This document shows positions 1-7,817 of a stretch of 64,000 nucleotides of DNA, in pieces. Every line of letters begins with the position of its first letter. The first letter of the stretch is position 1. The stretch comes from Pedococcus badiiscoriae (lineage in GTDB: Bacteria; Actinomycetota; Actinomycetes; Actinomycetales; Dermatophilaceae): the NCBI RefSeq assembly GCF_013408925.1, contig NZ_JACCAB010000001.1, forward strand, positions 1,674,001 to 1,738,000, written 5' to 3'. The notes beneath the pieces are model-generated. The model did no database searches. It was not told the origin of the DNA and saw nothing but the letters and a program-made list of their open reading frames with translations. The position numbers were made by a program, and so were the translations under genes.

Positions 1-114
1 AACCTCGGCGAGGAACGCCGCGTCAGCCGACGTGTGGCCGCGGTGCTGACCTACCTGCGAGACCCCAACGGGCCCCACGCCGCCGGAGGCTCCACGGACA
101 CGGCGAACGGATGA
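1..114 (+). CDS. C-terminal end of an unidentified protein (5' truncated)
   Basis: An open frame enters from the left edge in frame 1 and ends at TGA 112-114, giving the last 37 residues of a protein. The tail reads through GEERRVSRRVAAVLTYLRDP and ends in a short Gly/Thr/Asn-rich stretch. G/C-rich third positions fit a real coding end. The fragment is too short to assign to a family. Confidence 0.45.
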   Translation, partial: NLGEERRVSRRVAAVLTYLRDPNGPHAAGGSTDTANG

Positions 115-175
115 CCAGAAGACTCAGGCCGCAGGTCCGCCCGGTATGCCGTGGGGGAGCCGAGGTGAGCGGTCG

Positions 176-1468
176 CTAGAGGCGGATGACGAGGACGGCG
201 GTGTCGTCGGCGGCGAGGTGGTGGTCACGGACCTCGGCGATGATCGTGTCGATGAGCGCCTCGGGGCTCAGACTCGGGTGGGCGTTGAGGCAGTCCACGA
301 GGCGGGCGATGCCATCGGTGAGCGACTCGGTGCGACGCTCGATGAGGCCGTCGGTGTAGAGGACGAGCCTGGCGCCCGGGGCGAAGTGGACTGTTGCCTG
401 TGGGCGCGGGTCAGCTTCGGCGGTGGTGGCCAGCGGGGGGCCGAGCGCCTGGTCGAGGGCCTCGATCCGGCCGTCGGCGTGTTGGAGCAGTGGCGGCAGG
501 TGGCCGGCGCTGCTGTAGGTCACCGTGTGCTGGTCGAGGTCGAGGACGACCTTGACCGCTGTGGTGGCCGTGGCCTGCTCGGTCTGCCGAGCGAAGCGGT
601 CCAGGACTCTGAGGGCGTTCCCGGGGCCGACATCGGCGATGGTGACGGCACTGAGCGCGCTGCGCAGCTGCCCCATCACGGCGGCCGCGTGAAGGCCTTG
701 ACCGACGACGTCGCCCACGGCCGCGGCCAGGCGCCCGTCCGGTAGCGCGGCAACGTCGTACCAGTCGCCGCCGACGCTCAGAGAGCTGCGGGCTGGCAGG
801 TATCGGGCTGCCACTCGACCGCGGGCCTGTTCCGGGATGCTGGCCGGGAGCATCGAGCGTTGCAGCGTCAGGCTGGTCTCCCGTTCGCGCTCCTGGGCTT
901 CCTGGAGCTGCTCGTTCGCGGTCTGCAGCTCCAGCGCCAGCCCGAACAGGTCGGTGTGTTCTTCCAGGTCCACCATCGGTTCGCCGGGAGCGCCGGGAGC
1001 GCCGGAAGCGCCCGGAGCGCCGAAGTCCGCGGCGACGGACAGCACCACCGGCGTCACGTCCTGGATCTTGTGCAGCAGCGCAACAGCACTGCCCGCGTTC
1101 AGGATGGGCGTGGCCGTCGAGATCCAGTAGCGCGTCGCGGCCGGCGCATGGGGTGCGGCGTCGGTCCGGACGTCGTGCCGCTGGACGGGTAGCACTTCGG
1201 GATGGCCGGTCGCCAGGGCCCGCTGCAGGGACTCCCGGATTCGCTGGGCTGCTCCGTCGAACGACTCAAGGGCGTCGAACGGCAGCACGTCGATGAGGTC
1301 GCGACCCAGCAGCTCGCGTCTGGTGCGGCCGACCACGACCGGGTAGGCCGCGTTCACGTCCAGCACCTTGAGGTCGGGGCTCAGCAGTGCGCACGGGTTG
1401 GGCAGGGCGTCGAACACTGCCCGGTAGTCGAGCGGTGCGCCCGAGTCCAGGGGTCGAAAGTTCGACAT
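176..1468 (-). CDS. PAS-domain SpoIIE/RsbU-type PP2C serine phosphatase
   Basis: Predicted 430-aa cytoplasmic phosphatase. Residues ~12-130 form a PAS sensor domain (DALPNPCALLSPD...VLDVNAAY), ~165-200 a Q/E-rich coiled coil, and ~205-430 a PPM/SpoIIE catalytic domain with the family's metal-binding stretches VGGDWYDV, GDVVGQGLHAAAVM, YSSAGHLPPLL, LVLYTDGLIERR and the terminal DDTAVLVIRL. Such enzymes dephosphorylate anti-anti-sigma factors in partner-switching stress pathways. No anti-sigma or STAS gene is visible nearby, so the target is unknown. The ATG at 1468 is chosen because GGAAGGG lies just upstream; a longer frame would run over the neighbouring terminator. A strong hairpin separates it from the M50 gene, so it is probably its own transcription unit. 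Confidence 0.85.
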   Translation of the reverse strand: MSNFRPLDSGAPLDYRAVFDALPNPCALLSPDLKVLDVNAAYPVVVGRTRRELLGRDLIDVLPFDALESFDGAAQRIRESLQRALATGHPEVLPVQRHDVRTDAAPHAPAATRYWISTATPILNAGSAVALLHKIQDVTPVVLSVAADFGAPGASGAPGAPGEPMVDLEEHTDLFGLALELQTANEQLQEAQERERETSLTLQRSMLPASIPEQARGRVAARYLPARSSLSVGGDWYDVAALPDGRLAAAVGDVVGQGLHAAAVMGQLRSALSAVTIADVGPGNALRVLDRFARQTEQATATTAVKVVLDLDQHTVTYSSAGHLPPLLQHADGRIEALDQALGPPLATTAEADPRPQATVHFAPGARLVLYTDGLIERRTESLTDGIARLVDCLNAHPSLSPEALIDTIIAEVRDHHLAADDTAVLVIRL

Positions 1469-1575
1469 CAGACCCTTCCTGTCCGATCTTTGCGGGAACC
1501 GTAGCAACACCCGTGCGGCCGCGGGACCCATTGCGAAAAACGTGTGAGAGGGCCATCCGCGAGACGCTCCAGCGA

Positions 1576-1609
1576 CCCCGCCATGGCTCGCGGTGAGGCC
1601 ATGGCGGGG
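1576..1609 (-). terminator. Strong hairpin downstream of the M50 gene
   Basis: Perfect 12-bp inverted repeat (CCCCGCCATGGC at 1576-1587, complement at 1598-1609) with a 10-nt loop, 15 bases past the stop of the M50 gene. High-GC actinobacterial terminators often lack a U tract, as here. It should insulate the phosphatase gene from the upstream operon. Confidence 0.7.
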
Positions 1610-1623
1610 GGACGATGCCGCGT

Positions 1624-4020
1624 TCAGGGGGTCGTCGTGGTGGGCGCGGGCGTGTCGGTGGGCGACGCCGTGGCGGGTGGAGCTGTCGGGCTCGCAGCTG
1701 AGGTGGGCGATGAGGTGGGCGTGGTGGTGGAGTTGGACGCCGGAGCGGTGGGGACCGGCGCGCCGGGCGCCCCTGTGGCGCTCGGGCTCGGCGTGGCGCC
1801 ACCACCGGAGGAGCCGGAAGCCCCGCTCGAGGTGGGTGATGAGGTGGACGTGGTCGAGCCCTGAGCAGGACCGTTCGCCGCGGGTACGACGATGTTCTGG
1901 ATCTGGCTCTGGTAGTCGAGCAGTCGGAGGCGGATCGCGTCGAGCGGGAGGTTCTTGATCGTCGCGGCGAAGTTGCTGATCTGTGCCCACAGGGCGTCCA
2001 GGCGTTGCCGTGCTTCGGGGGTGAGGTTGGCCGGCACGCTCAGGACCAGCTGCTGGGCCAGGGCGTAGGTCACGCACTGCACGCAGGAGTAGTTCAGGGC
2101 GCCGGAGAGGTTCTGCGGGATCGCGACTCGGGCGCTGCCGGTGATGAGGACGACCTGGAAGGCGATCGCCACGGTCCTGCACTGACGGCAGCTGGCGAAG
2201 GCGTAGGCCTCGTTGCGGTTCAGGACGCTGCTGCCGTCCGCCCACACCAGCGCGAAGGCGACGTCGTACAGGGTCGATCCGTTGGTGGTGTTCACCGCGA
2301 GGGCTTGGTTTCCCCCGGGTCCGGGCGCGGACGGGCGGTTGAACGGGAAGACCCAGGCGGGCTGGTGCCCGGTGGAGGACGTCGGGTTCTTGGGGATCAG
2401 GACGAGCGCGAGCTGCGGGTGGTCGCTGGTCGGCGGCTTGGTGGTCGATGCCCAGACCGAGGGCTGCCCCTGGACGATCTGTCCGTCCTGGAGGGCGCTG
2501 GGGCGCCCCAGCATGGAGCCTGCCGAATCGAGGGCCTGGGTGACGGTGCCGTGCTCGAAGGCCTGGATGGGGCGGTACCGGTTCTGGTCGGGCCACCAGG
2601 CGTAGGCGAGTCCGGCGAGGATGGCCAGCGCGGTCAGGCCTGCCACGGCACGACGCACTGGGCGACCCTGAGTCCGGCGCCACGTCGTGGCGCTGGTGCT
2701 CCGAACGAGCCGGGCAAGCACGAGCAGCGAGCCGAGGATGGGAAGGGCGATGGCCACGATCGCCAGGATGCGGACGGTCACGCCGACGGCGTCACCGCCG
2801 GCCCAGTCGACCCCCAGCGCATGCGACTGGCGGACCATGCTGGCCCAGGCCGTCCCCAGGACCCGAGGCAGTGCCAGGACCATCATCAACAGCGTGAAGA
2901 TCAGCAGGGGCACGATCAGCAGCACCCAGACGGTGACGATGACTCGAGGCCCACGCTTGAGGGCTGCCACGCGGGGGTCGGCCGACCGCCCCGGTCGCAG
3001 GCTGAGGAGGATGGCGCCCATCCGGGAGTAGAGGTCGGGCACTCCCGTCAGGTCGGCCAAGACGTGGTAGCCGTCGAAACGGACCATCGGGGCCAGCTGG
3101 CGGACCATCTGCAGCAGCTGCGCCGCCAGGATGAGCAGGATCGCGTCCCAGCCCGTGGCCGCCCACACGGCGAACATGACCACGGCCACGATCGCGTTGA
3201 AGTAGAGGCCGCCCAGGTCGACCCGCAGGCGTCCGCCGCGGCTGAGGCGGTAGCTGTCGGTGACGTCGGTGTAGAACGCCGGCCACACCAGGTACAGGCC
3301 GGTGCCCATCGCCCCTGGGGTCGCGCCGCCGCGGCGGCACGCCGAGGCATGCCCGAACTCGTGGAATCCCGCCGAGACGAGGGTGATCGCGAACACCACG
3401 ACGAGCAACCAGGGCTGGTCGAACGCCTGGTGGGTGGCCGACGCCAGACCCTTCGTGAACAGGACCCAGCCCGAGATCGCGGCGAAGGCCAGCAGGACCA
3501 CGACCACCACCGCAGGAGTGAACAGGGCCGCGAAGGGGGTGGTGATGCGTCGGGTGATCCGCGGGTCGGAGACGACCCAGCGAAAGCGCAGCGCCAGGAG
3601 GGGGTTCGACTTCTCCACCACCGGTTCCGCACCGTCGGTGCCGCGCACCAGTCCCAGCGGCCGCAGCTGGGACTCGGTCAAGGTCTGGACGTCGTCCGCC
3701 CCAAGTCGGCGCCCGTACTCGGTGCTGACGAGCTCGGCGATCTCGGCATAGGTGCGCTGACCGTCCATGGCCTTGAGGACCAGGTAGAGCAAGGGCGTCA
3801 GCTGGACGGTCTGGCCGCCAGCTCGGCGCACCAGCGACGGCGGGCTGCGATAACCCGAGTCCGTCAGCTCGCCGAGGAGCTCGACGCCGTCTGCGGGGTG
3901 CGGGCGGTCGTCGACCGCGGGGGCGGCACCTGACGCGGTGGTGTCTGACCCCGTGGAGCCGGGACCAGGCGCCGAAGCGTCCGGTCCCGGCACCACAGAC
4001 GGTGACGACGTGAGACTCAC
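1624..4020 (-). CDS. PqqD-like / M50-type membrane zinc metalloprotease with CxxC exoplasmic domain
   Basis: Predicted 798-aa polytopic protein. In order: a disordered Ser/Gly/Pro N-terminus (~1-45); a PqqD-like winged-helix region (~65-125, VQLTPLLYLVLKAMDGQRT...EIAELV); several membrane helices with the zinc motif HEFGH at 220-224 and a downstream FDGYHVL segment (~315) where site-2-type proteases keep their third ligand; more helices to ~475; an exoplasmic domain with CRQC (611-614) and CVQC (646-649); and a Thr/Ser/Pro-rich tail. It resembles proteins annotated 'putative peptide zinc metalloprotease'. GTG start with GGGAG upstream. Only 11 nt separate it from the repeat-protein gene, so the two are probably co-transcribed. 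Inference: the PqqD-like domain recognises, and the protease cuts or exports, that partner. Substrate and role are not established. Confidence 0.75.
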   Translation of the reverse strand: MSLTSSPSVVPGPDASAPGPGSTGSDTTASGAAPAVDDRPHPADGVELLGELTDSGYRSPPSLVRRAGGQTVQLTPLLYLVLKAMDGQRTYAEIAELVSTEYGRRLGADDVQTLTESQLRPLGLVRGTDGAEPVVEKSNPLLALRFRWVVSDPRITRRITTPFAALFTPAVVVVVLLAFAAISGWVLFTKGLASATHQAFDQPWLLVVVFAITLVSAGFHEFGHASACRRGGATPGAMGTGLYLVWPAFYTDVTDSYRLSRGGRLRVDLGGLYFNAIVAVVMFAVWAATGWDAILLILAAQLLQMVRQLAPMVRFDGYHVLADLTGVPDLYSRMGAILLSLRPGRSADPRVAALKRGPRVIVTVWVLLIVPLLIFTLLMMVLALPRVLGTAWASMVRQSHALGVDWAGGDAVGVTVRILAIVAIALPILGSLLVLARLVRSTSATTWRRTQGRPVRRAVAGLTALAILAGLAYAWWPDQNRYRPIQAFEHGTVTQALDSAGSMLGRPSALQDGQIVQGQPSVWASTTKPPTSDHPQLALVLIPKNPTSSTGHQPAWVFPFNRPSAPGPGGNQALAVNTTNGSTLYDVAFALVWADGSSVLNRNEAYAFASCRQCRTVAIAFQVVLITGSARVAIPQNLSGALNYSCVQCVTYALAQQLVLSVPANLTPEARQRLDALWAQISNFAATIKNLPLDAIRLRLLDYQSQIQNIVVPAANGPAQGSTTSTSSPTSSGASGSSGGGATPSPSATGAPGAPVPTAPASNSTTTPTSSPTSAASPTAPPATASPTDTPAPTTTTP

Positions 4021-4031
4021 GAAGCTCCCAG

Positions 4032-4673
4032 CTACTGCTTGATCGCTGAGGTCTGGTCGGCCACGGCCTGTGCACTGCCGTCCAGGTGCTGGGTGATCGA
4101 GCCCGTCTGGTCGGCGACCGAGGCGGCCTGGGAGGCCACCGAGCCGACGTTGGCCGAGACGGACGCGTCGATGGGCGCTGCGACGTTGGCATTCGCAGCA
4201 ACGGCGCCGTCGATCGGCGCGGCCAGCTTGGCGTCGGCGGCAGCGTTGACGTTGATGTCGAGCAGGTTGCCACTGAGCGGCGAAGCCGGGGTGTCTGCCG
4301 GGGCGGGGGCCGGTGCGGGGGCGGGGGCAGGTGCCGGCGTGGTCCCGGGGGTGGTCTGCTGGATGTCGCTGTGCTGGGGGGCGTGAGCGACTGCCGAGCC
4401 CGACAGGGCCTGGTCGATGTTCACACCCTGGTGGGCCAGGGCTGCGTCCGTGGAGCCCACGGACAGGACGTTGGCCCCGACTGCGCCCGCGATCGGTGCG
4501 GCGACGTTGGCGTTGGCAGCCACGCCCAGGTCGATGGGAGCCGCGACATCCAGGGCAAGGTTGAGGTCAGCGTTCAGGTCGAGAAGGGACATCACCTCTT
4601 TGTCAGGCAATGCCGCGCCGGCCTCGGCGGCCAGCTCGTCCTTCGACACGGGGGGCAGATCGGTACCGCTCAT
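4032..4673 (-). CDS. Small duplicated-repeat protein, candidate substrate of the M50 protease
   Basis: Predicted 213-aa low-complexity protein without tryptophan or cysteine and with no classical signal peptide. After an acidic leader (MSGTDLPPVSKDELAAEAG, then LPDKEVMS) come two homologous ~75-residue modules. Each has LLDLN/LLDIN, AAPID, VAANANVAAPI and ANV motifs followed by a polar tail ending in DIQQ or AIKQ. A TTPG(PA)n linker joins them. I know this type only as an unnamed partner of M50-like genes in actinobacteria. ATG 4673 has GGAG six bases upstream; an in-frame ATG at 4685 is possible but has no better site. First gene of a two-gene operon. A duplicated effector, a structural surface protein or a peptide precursor would all fit. 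Confidence 0.7.
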   Translation of the reverse strand: MSGTDLPPVSKDELAAEAGAALPDKEVMSLLDLNADLNLALDVAAPIDLGVAANANVAAPIAGAVGANVLSVGSTDAALAHQGVNIDQALSGSAVAHAPQHSDIQQTTPGTTPAPAPAPAPAPAPADTPASPLSGNLLDINVNAAADAKLAAPIDGAVAANANVAAPIDASVSANVGSVASQAASVADQTGSITQHLDGSAQAVADQTSAIKQ

Positions 4674-4930
4674 CACGTACTCCATCCCGGCACCCGGTGG
4701 TGCCTGTCCTCTGATTGACTCCCTGACCTTACCCGAACAAATGCGACAAACGGGCTGGTCAGGGCATGAATAGGCATCTGCCGGAGGCCCGATCCCGCTG
4801 GGTCTCGTGGCAGGGACGCAGTGTCCACCTACCCCGAAATCAGGCGAATACACCTGGTGCTGGCAGAATCTCCGTCATCAGGAGGCAGGCCTGGCTGCAC
4901 CGCTCTAGGCACCATGCGAGCTGGCGTTTT

Positions 4931-4952
4931 GTTCACGTTCTATTCACAGGTA
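4931..4952 (+). promoter_or_regulatory. Putative PHO box (two 11-bp direct repeats)
   Basis: GTTCAC at 4931-4936 and ATTCAC at 4942-4947 are exactly 11 nt apart, the geometry of PhoP/RegX3 boxes in actinobacteria. It lies ~45 bp before the DeoC-like gene on the same strand. The second unit has one mismatch, so the call is tentative. Confidence 0.5.
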
Positions 4953-4996
4953 GCGCGGTGCGAGGCCTCGACTTCGGCCCAGGGAAGGGGGGACCT

Positions 4997-5752
4997 GTGC
5001 ATGCTGACCACGTCAAGCCTCAGCTGACCGTCCGTGAGGTCGCGGGGATGTTGGACCTTCTGGTGCTGGGTTCAGCGGCGTCCTCGCAGGACGTTGCGGA
5101 TGCCTGCCGGCAAGCGGCACGGGCGCACCTGGCGACGGTGTACTGCCTGCCCCCGATGGTCAACGAAGCCGCCAGGCACCTCGACGGGGCGGGGGTGGCA
5201 GTGGGCACCGTCGTTCCCGGCTTCGAGGTGACCGATGACCGATCGGTGTCGCTGTCGAAGGCCAAGGTGTCCCTGGATGGTGGCGCCAGCGAGATTGCTG
5301 TCGTCGTCGACAACGCGTGGTGGCGCTCGAACGGCGACGCGTCCTTGGGTCAGGGGATCAACGGGCTCGCGGAGCTTGCTGCCCCCTACGACGCCGCGCT
5401 GAAGGTCGTGTTCCTCACCGCTGGCCTCGACGAGACGGAGCTGGTTCGGGGATGTCAGCTGGCGCAGGAGGCTGGGGCAAGGATCCTGCAGGGCGGTTCG
5501 TGGTTCACCTCCGACCGGTCCACGCTGGCTGAGCTCCAGGTGATGCGCGCAGCGGCCGGTCCGATGGTCGTGGTCAAGGGTGCCGGCTACATCAAGTCGC
5601 TGGACCTGCTCCTGCTGGGGTACGCGCATGGCCTCGGTCGGTTCAATGTGCAGCGGGTCGACAAGCTGCTCGCCGATGCCATGCATCGCAGTGAGGGTGG
5701 CGACCTCCGTGTCCCGCCTGCGGTCGATCTCCACCCGCACGTCCACCTGTGA
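4997..5752 (+). CDS. DeoC/DERA-superfamily protein lacking canonical catalytic residues
   Basis: Predicted 251-aa TIM-barrel protein resembling deoxyribose-phosphate aldolase over its whole length (GASEIAVVVDN...LKVVFLTAGLDETELVRGCQLAQEAGARILQGGSW...VVVKGAGYIKS). Aligned by eye to E. coli DeoC, Lys137 (LKV) and Lys201 (VKG) are kept. The Schiff-base Lys167 of FIKTSTG is Gln (ILQGG), and Asp102 of EVDVV is Ala (EIAVV). It is therefore unlikely to perform normal DERA chemistry and may be a related lyase or a binding protein. GTG start with a purine-rich AGGGAAGGGGGG leader. The PHO-box-like repeat upstream suggests phosphate control. Divergent from the repeat-protein operon; the 323-bp gap between the starts holds only control signals that I can see. 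Confidence 0.6.
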   Translation: MHADHVKPQLTVREVAGMLDLLVLGSAASSQDVADACRQAARAHLATVYCLPPMVNEAARHLDGAGVAVGTVVPGFEVTDDRSVSLSKAKVSLDGGASEIAVVVDNAWWRSNGDASLGQGINGLAELAAPYDAALKVVFLTAGLDETELVRGCQLAQEAGARILQGGSWFTSDRSTLAELQVMRAAAGPMVVVKGAGYIKSLDLLLLGYAHGLGRFNVQRVDKLLADAMHRSEGGDLRVPPAVDLHPHVHL

Positions 5753-5836
5753 GGCGGGGCTGCCGGCAGGCGCCGATGGCCTGGACTCACGGCCAGCGTG
5801 GTGGCTGAGCGTTGCGGCCTGGGGGAGGATGGCGGT

Positions 5837-6214
5837 ATGAGGCTTGGTGAGTGGTCGAGACATCCGGGGTCGTTGGCGCTTCATTGGTTCGACCGGGTGG
5901 CGGCGCGTCCGCTGGTGGGTTCCGGCGTGGTGGCCGCGGTGGTGGCATGGGTCGTGTTCTCGACGGTGTTCAAGTTCCCGTCGAGGTTGGAGCTGGTGTT
6001 CCAGACGTTGGTGTCTGCGGTGACCTTGGTGATGGTGTTCGTCATCCAGCACACGCAGTCGCGGGAACAGGCGGCGACCCAGCGAAAGCTGGACGAGATC
6101 CTGCGGGCGCTGCCGGGGGCGGACAAGGCAATGGTGACGCTGGAGGAAGCCCCGGATGCGGAGCTGGAGGCCGCTCGGTTGACGCATCGCGAGGTGCGGG
6201 GGACGCATGAGTGA
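5837..6214 (+). CDS. Low-affinity iron permease family (PF04120-like) small membrane protein
   Basis: Predicted 125-aa protein with two membrane helices (~21-42 and ~48-70), then an amphipathic region. The pattern FDRVAARP, FKFPSRLELVFQT, FVIQHTQSREQAATQRKLDEIL is the recognisable signature of this family. The family name comes from fungal Fet4-related work; the transported substrate of the short bacterial members is not proven. ATG 5837 is preceded by GGGGGAGG. Stands alone between the DeoC-like gene and a hypothetical gene. Confidence 0.75.
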   Translation: MRLGEWSRHPGSLALHWFDRVAARPLVGSGVVAAVVAWVVFSTVFKFPSRLELVFQTLVSAVTLVMVFVIQHTQSREQAATQRKLDEILRALPGADKAMVTLEEAPDAELEAARLTHREVRGTHE

Positions 6215-6253
6215 CGGACCTCGGCTCCTCCGGCTCCTGAGACACTGGGAGCG

Positions 6254-6901
6254 ATGACGAACGAGCCCAGCGGTCGGCCCGGTCCTCGTCGCCCGGCCTT
6301 CTTCGGCCCCACGGCGATGGAGGCCCAGGGAGGCACGGTCCCGGACCCTGCGCAGGTCACGGAGATCGCCCACGAGACGGCGGCTGTCCTCGTGGGCACC
6401 GGCCGGGCCAACGACGACCCGGCCCTCACCGCGCGACTGGTCGCCCTGGTCGACGAGCTCGGGCTGGTGACTGTCGCCGAGCTCTGGGCCGACCGCCCGG
6501 CACGGAGCCTTCCGGGGGCTCTCTGGCGTCTCTACGCCTTGCGCGAGTGGGTGCAGCGCAGCCCGGACGAGGCCAGCGCCGACTATGCGGCCGGCATCCG
6601 CTTCACCGACGTCAACCATGCGGTGGCCGGCGTCGCCGAGCCGCCGGGTCCCGCCGAGCTCCGCGACCTCACCGATGCGATCCTGCGCGGGGTCTTCGCC
6701 GGCGACCTCGCGGTCGCGCTCCAGAGGGCCGCGGCGTTCTGTCGCGTGGTGGCCGCCGGTCGTGCCGACCGCGCCGACACGACCGACGCCCACGACCGCG
6801 AGGCGGCCGGGCAGCAGACCCGCCGCGCCGCCTCGATGCTCTCGACGGCCGAGGACCTCGAGGCCGGTGCCCGTCTGTGGCACGTCGGCGAACTCACCTG
6901 A
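6254..6901 (+). CDS. Conserved hypothetical actinobacterial protein
   Basis: Predicted 215-aa soluble, acidic, mostly helical protein with no membrane segment and no family that I recognise. Features: AFFGPTAMEAQ near the N-terminus, a central Leu/Ala-rich helix set (LVALVDELGLVTVAELWADRPARSLPGALWRLYALREWV), and an Ala/Arg/Asp-rich C-terminal third ending LWHVGELT. Codon use matches its neighbours. Starts 39 nt after the preceding stop, so co-transcription is possible. No function is proposed. Confidence 0.7.
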   Translation: MTNEPSGRPGPRRPAFFGPTAMEAQGGTVPDPAQVTEIAHETAAVLVGTGRANDDPALTARLVALVDELGLVTVAELWADRPARSLPGALWRLYALREWVQRSPDEASADYAAGIRFTDVNHAVAGVAEPPGPAELRDLTDAILRGVFAGDLAVALQRAAAFCRVVAAGRADRADTTDAHDREAAGQQTRRAASMLSTAEDLEAGARLWHVGELT

Positions 6902-7488
6902 ACGGCCTCTTGCGCTGCGATGAACACGCGCCAGATGGAACAACTCACCGGCATCCGGGGTTACAGTCGGACGTGCGTCGGGCCGCGGTAGCCCCGGGTC
7001 CCAACTGAAGCCGCTACGAGCGGCCGCGCGCCGTGAGGCGCTCCCGGCCCGACGCACAAATGTTCACCCCCCGGCCACCCTGCCGCGCCGCGCCGCAAGG
7101 ACCCGCCGATGGCCCCACGACACCCTCGGTATGCCGCGTGAGCGGCCCGCGGTCAGCCTCCCTGGGGGTGAGGTCGGGCGCCCGGACAGGCGCCCTGATG
7201 AACCCGTGAATCGTCCCGCGAGACCCGCCGCGAACGGCGACCTGGTCCGCTCCAGCCGCACACGCTGCATACGGCGTGGCTGAACGAACCACGGTCCTCG
7301 ACAGCGGGAGGTTCGACGGCAGGGGCACCGCCGACATCGGGGGTCATGCCAACCATCATCAGGCATAGCCGGTTGGGACTAGTCCTGACGGTGTGCCCAT
7401 GGCCCAAGTGGGTGGTTCCCGGGCATCGCGGGTCAAGAGATAGCAAACTAGGTGCGTCAGAACGCCTTGGCTCCGTTAGCGTTTCATC
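6902..7488. other. 587-bp intergenic region without a recognisable gene
   Basis: Longest gap in the window. One GTATGCCG octamer sits at 7129-7136. The open frames here on both strands have Arg/Pro/Gly-rich shadow compositions and no Shine-Dalgarno site. I find no tRNA, tmRNA or RNase P core. The right part becomes more A/T-rich and must hold the promoter of the small gene at 7489; a non-coding RNA cannot be excluded. Confidence 0.4.
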
Positions 7489-7707
7489 ATGACCAAGGAA
7501 CCGCGCGCCGGTGCTGACCTGACCGACGACGCGCTTCAGGACGAGATCGAGCTGGTCGGCGACCTGGTCGTCGCCGCCACCGCCAGCGACGAGCCTCTCA
7601 CCGAGGCCGAGATCGACCGGGCCCTCGGCATCGAGCGTGGGCACTCGTCGTCGTCCGAGGTCAAGCCCGCCTCGCCGCACCGGGTCTGGACGCGGCAGCA
7701 CGCCTGA
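7489..7707 (+). CDS. Small acidic hypothetical protein
   Basis: Predicted 72-aa soluble acidic protein (DDALQDEIELVGDLVVAATASDEPLTEAEIDRALGI then a polar tail). Short proteins of this make-up recur in actinobacteria without a known function. No convincing Shine-Dalgarno sequence precedes the ATG; TTAGCGT lies ~10 nt upstream, so a leaderless message is possible. Located just before the DUF47-Pit pair on the same strand, 110 nt away. Confidence 0.6.
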   Translation: MTKEPRAGADLTDDALQDEIELVGDLVVAATASDEPLTEAEIDRALGIERGHSSSSEVKPASPHRVWTRQHA

Positions 7708-7817
7708 GCGCAGCAGGTCGCATCGCGAGGTCGACGACCCGCTCCCAGTTGCGTCTACTGGCGCGCTTGCCCGTAGCATCATCCACGGCCGTCCCCCTTG
7801 CGTGACCGGAGAGAACC

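Noticed and set aside
2005..3933. 642-codon open frame on the plus strand
   Set aside because: Lies antisense to the M50 gene and has the His/Arg/Gly/Asp-rich composition of a high-GC shadow frame, with no motif or ribosome site.
7014..7337. 107-codon minus-strand frame in the large gap
   Set aside because: No Shine-Dalgarno or leaderless promoter, irregular codon use and no recognisable motif.
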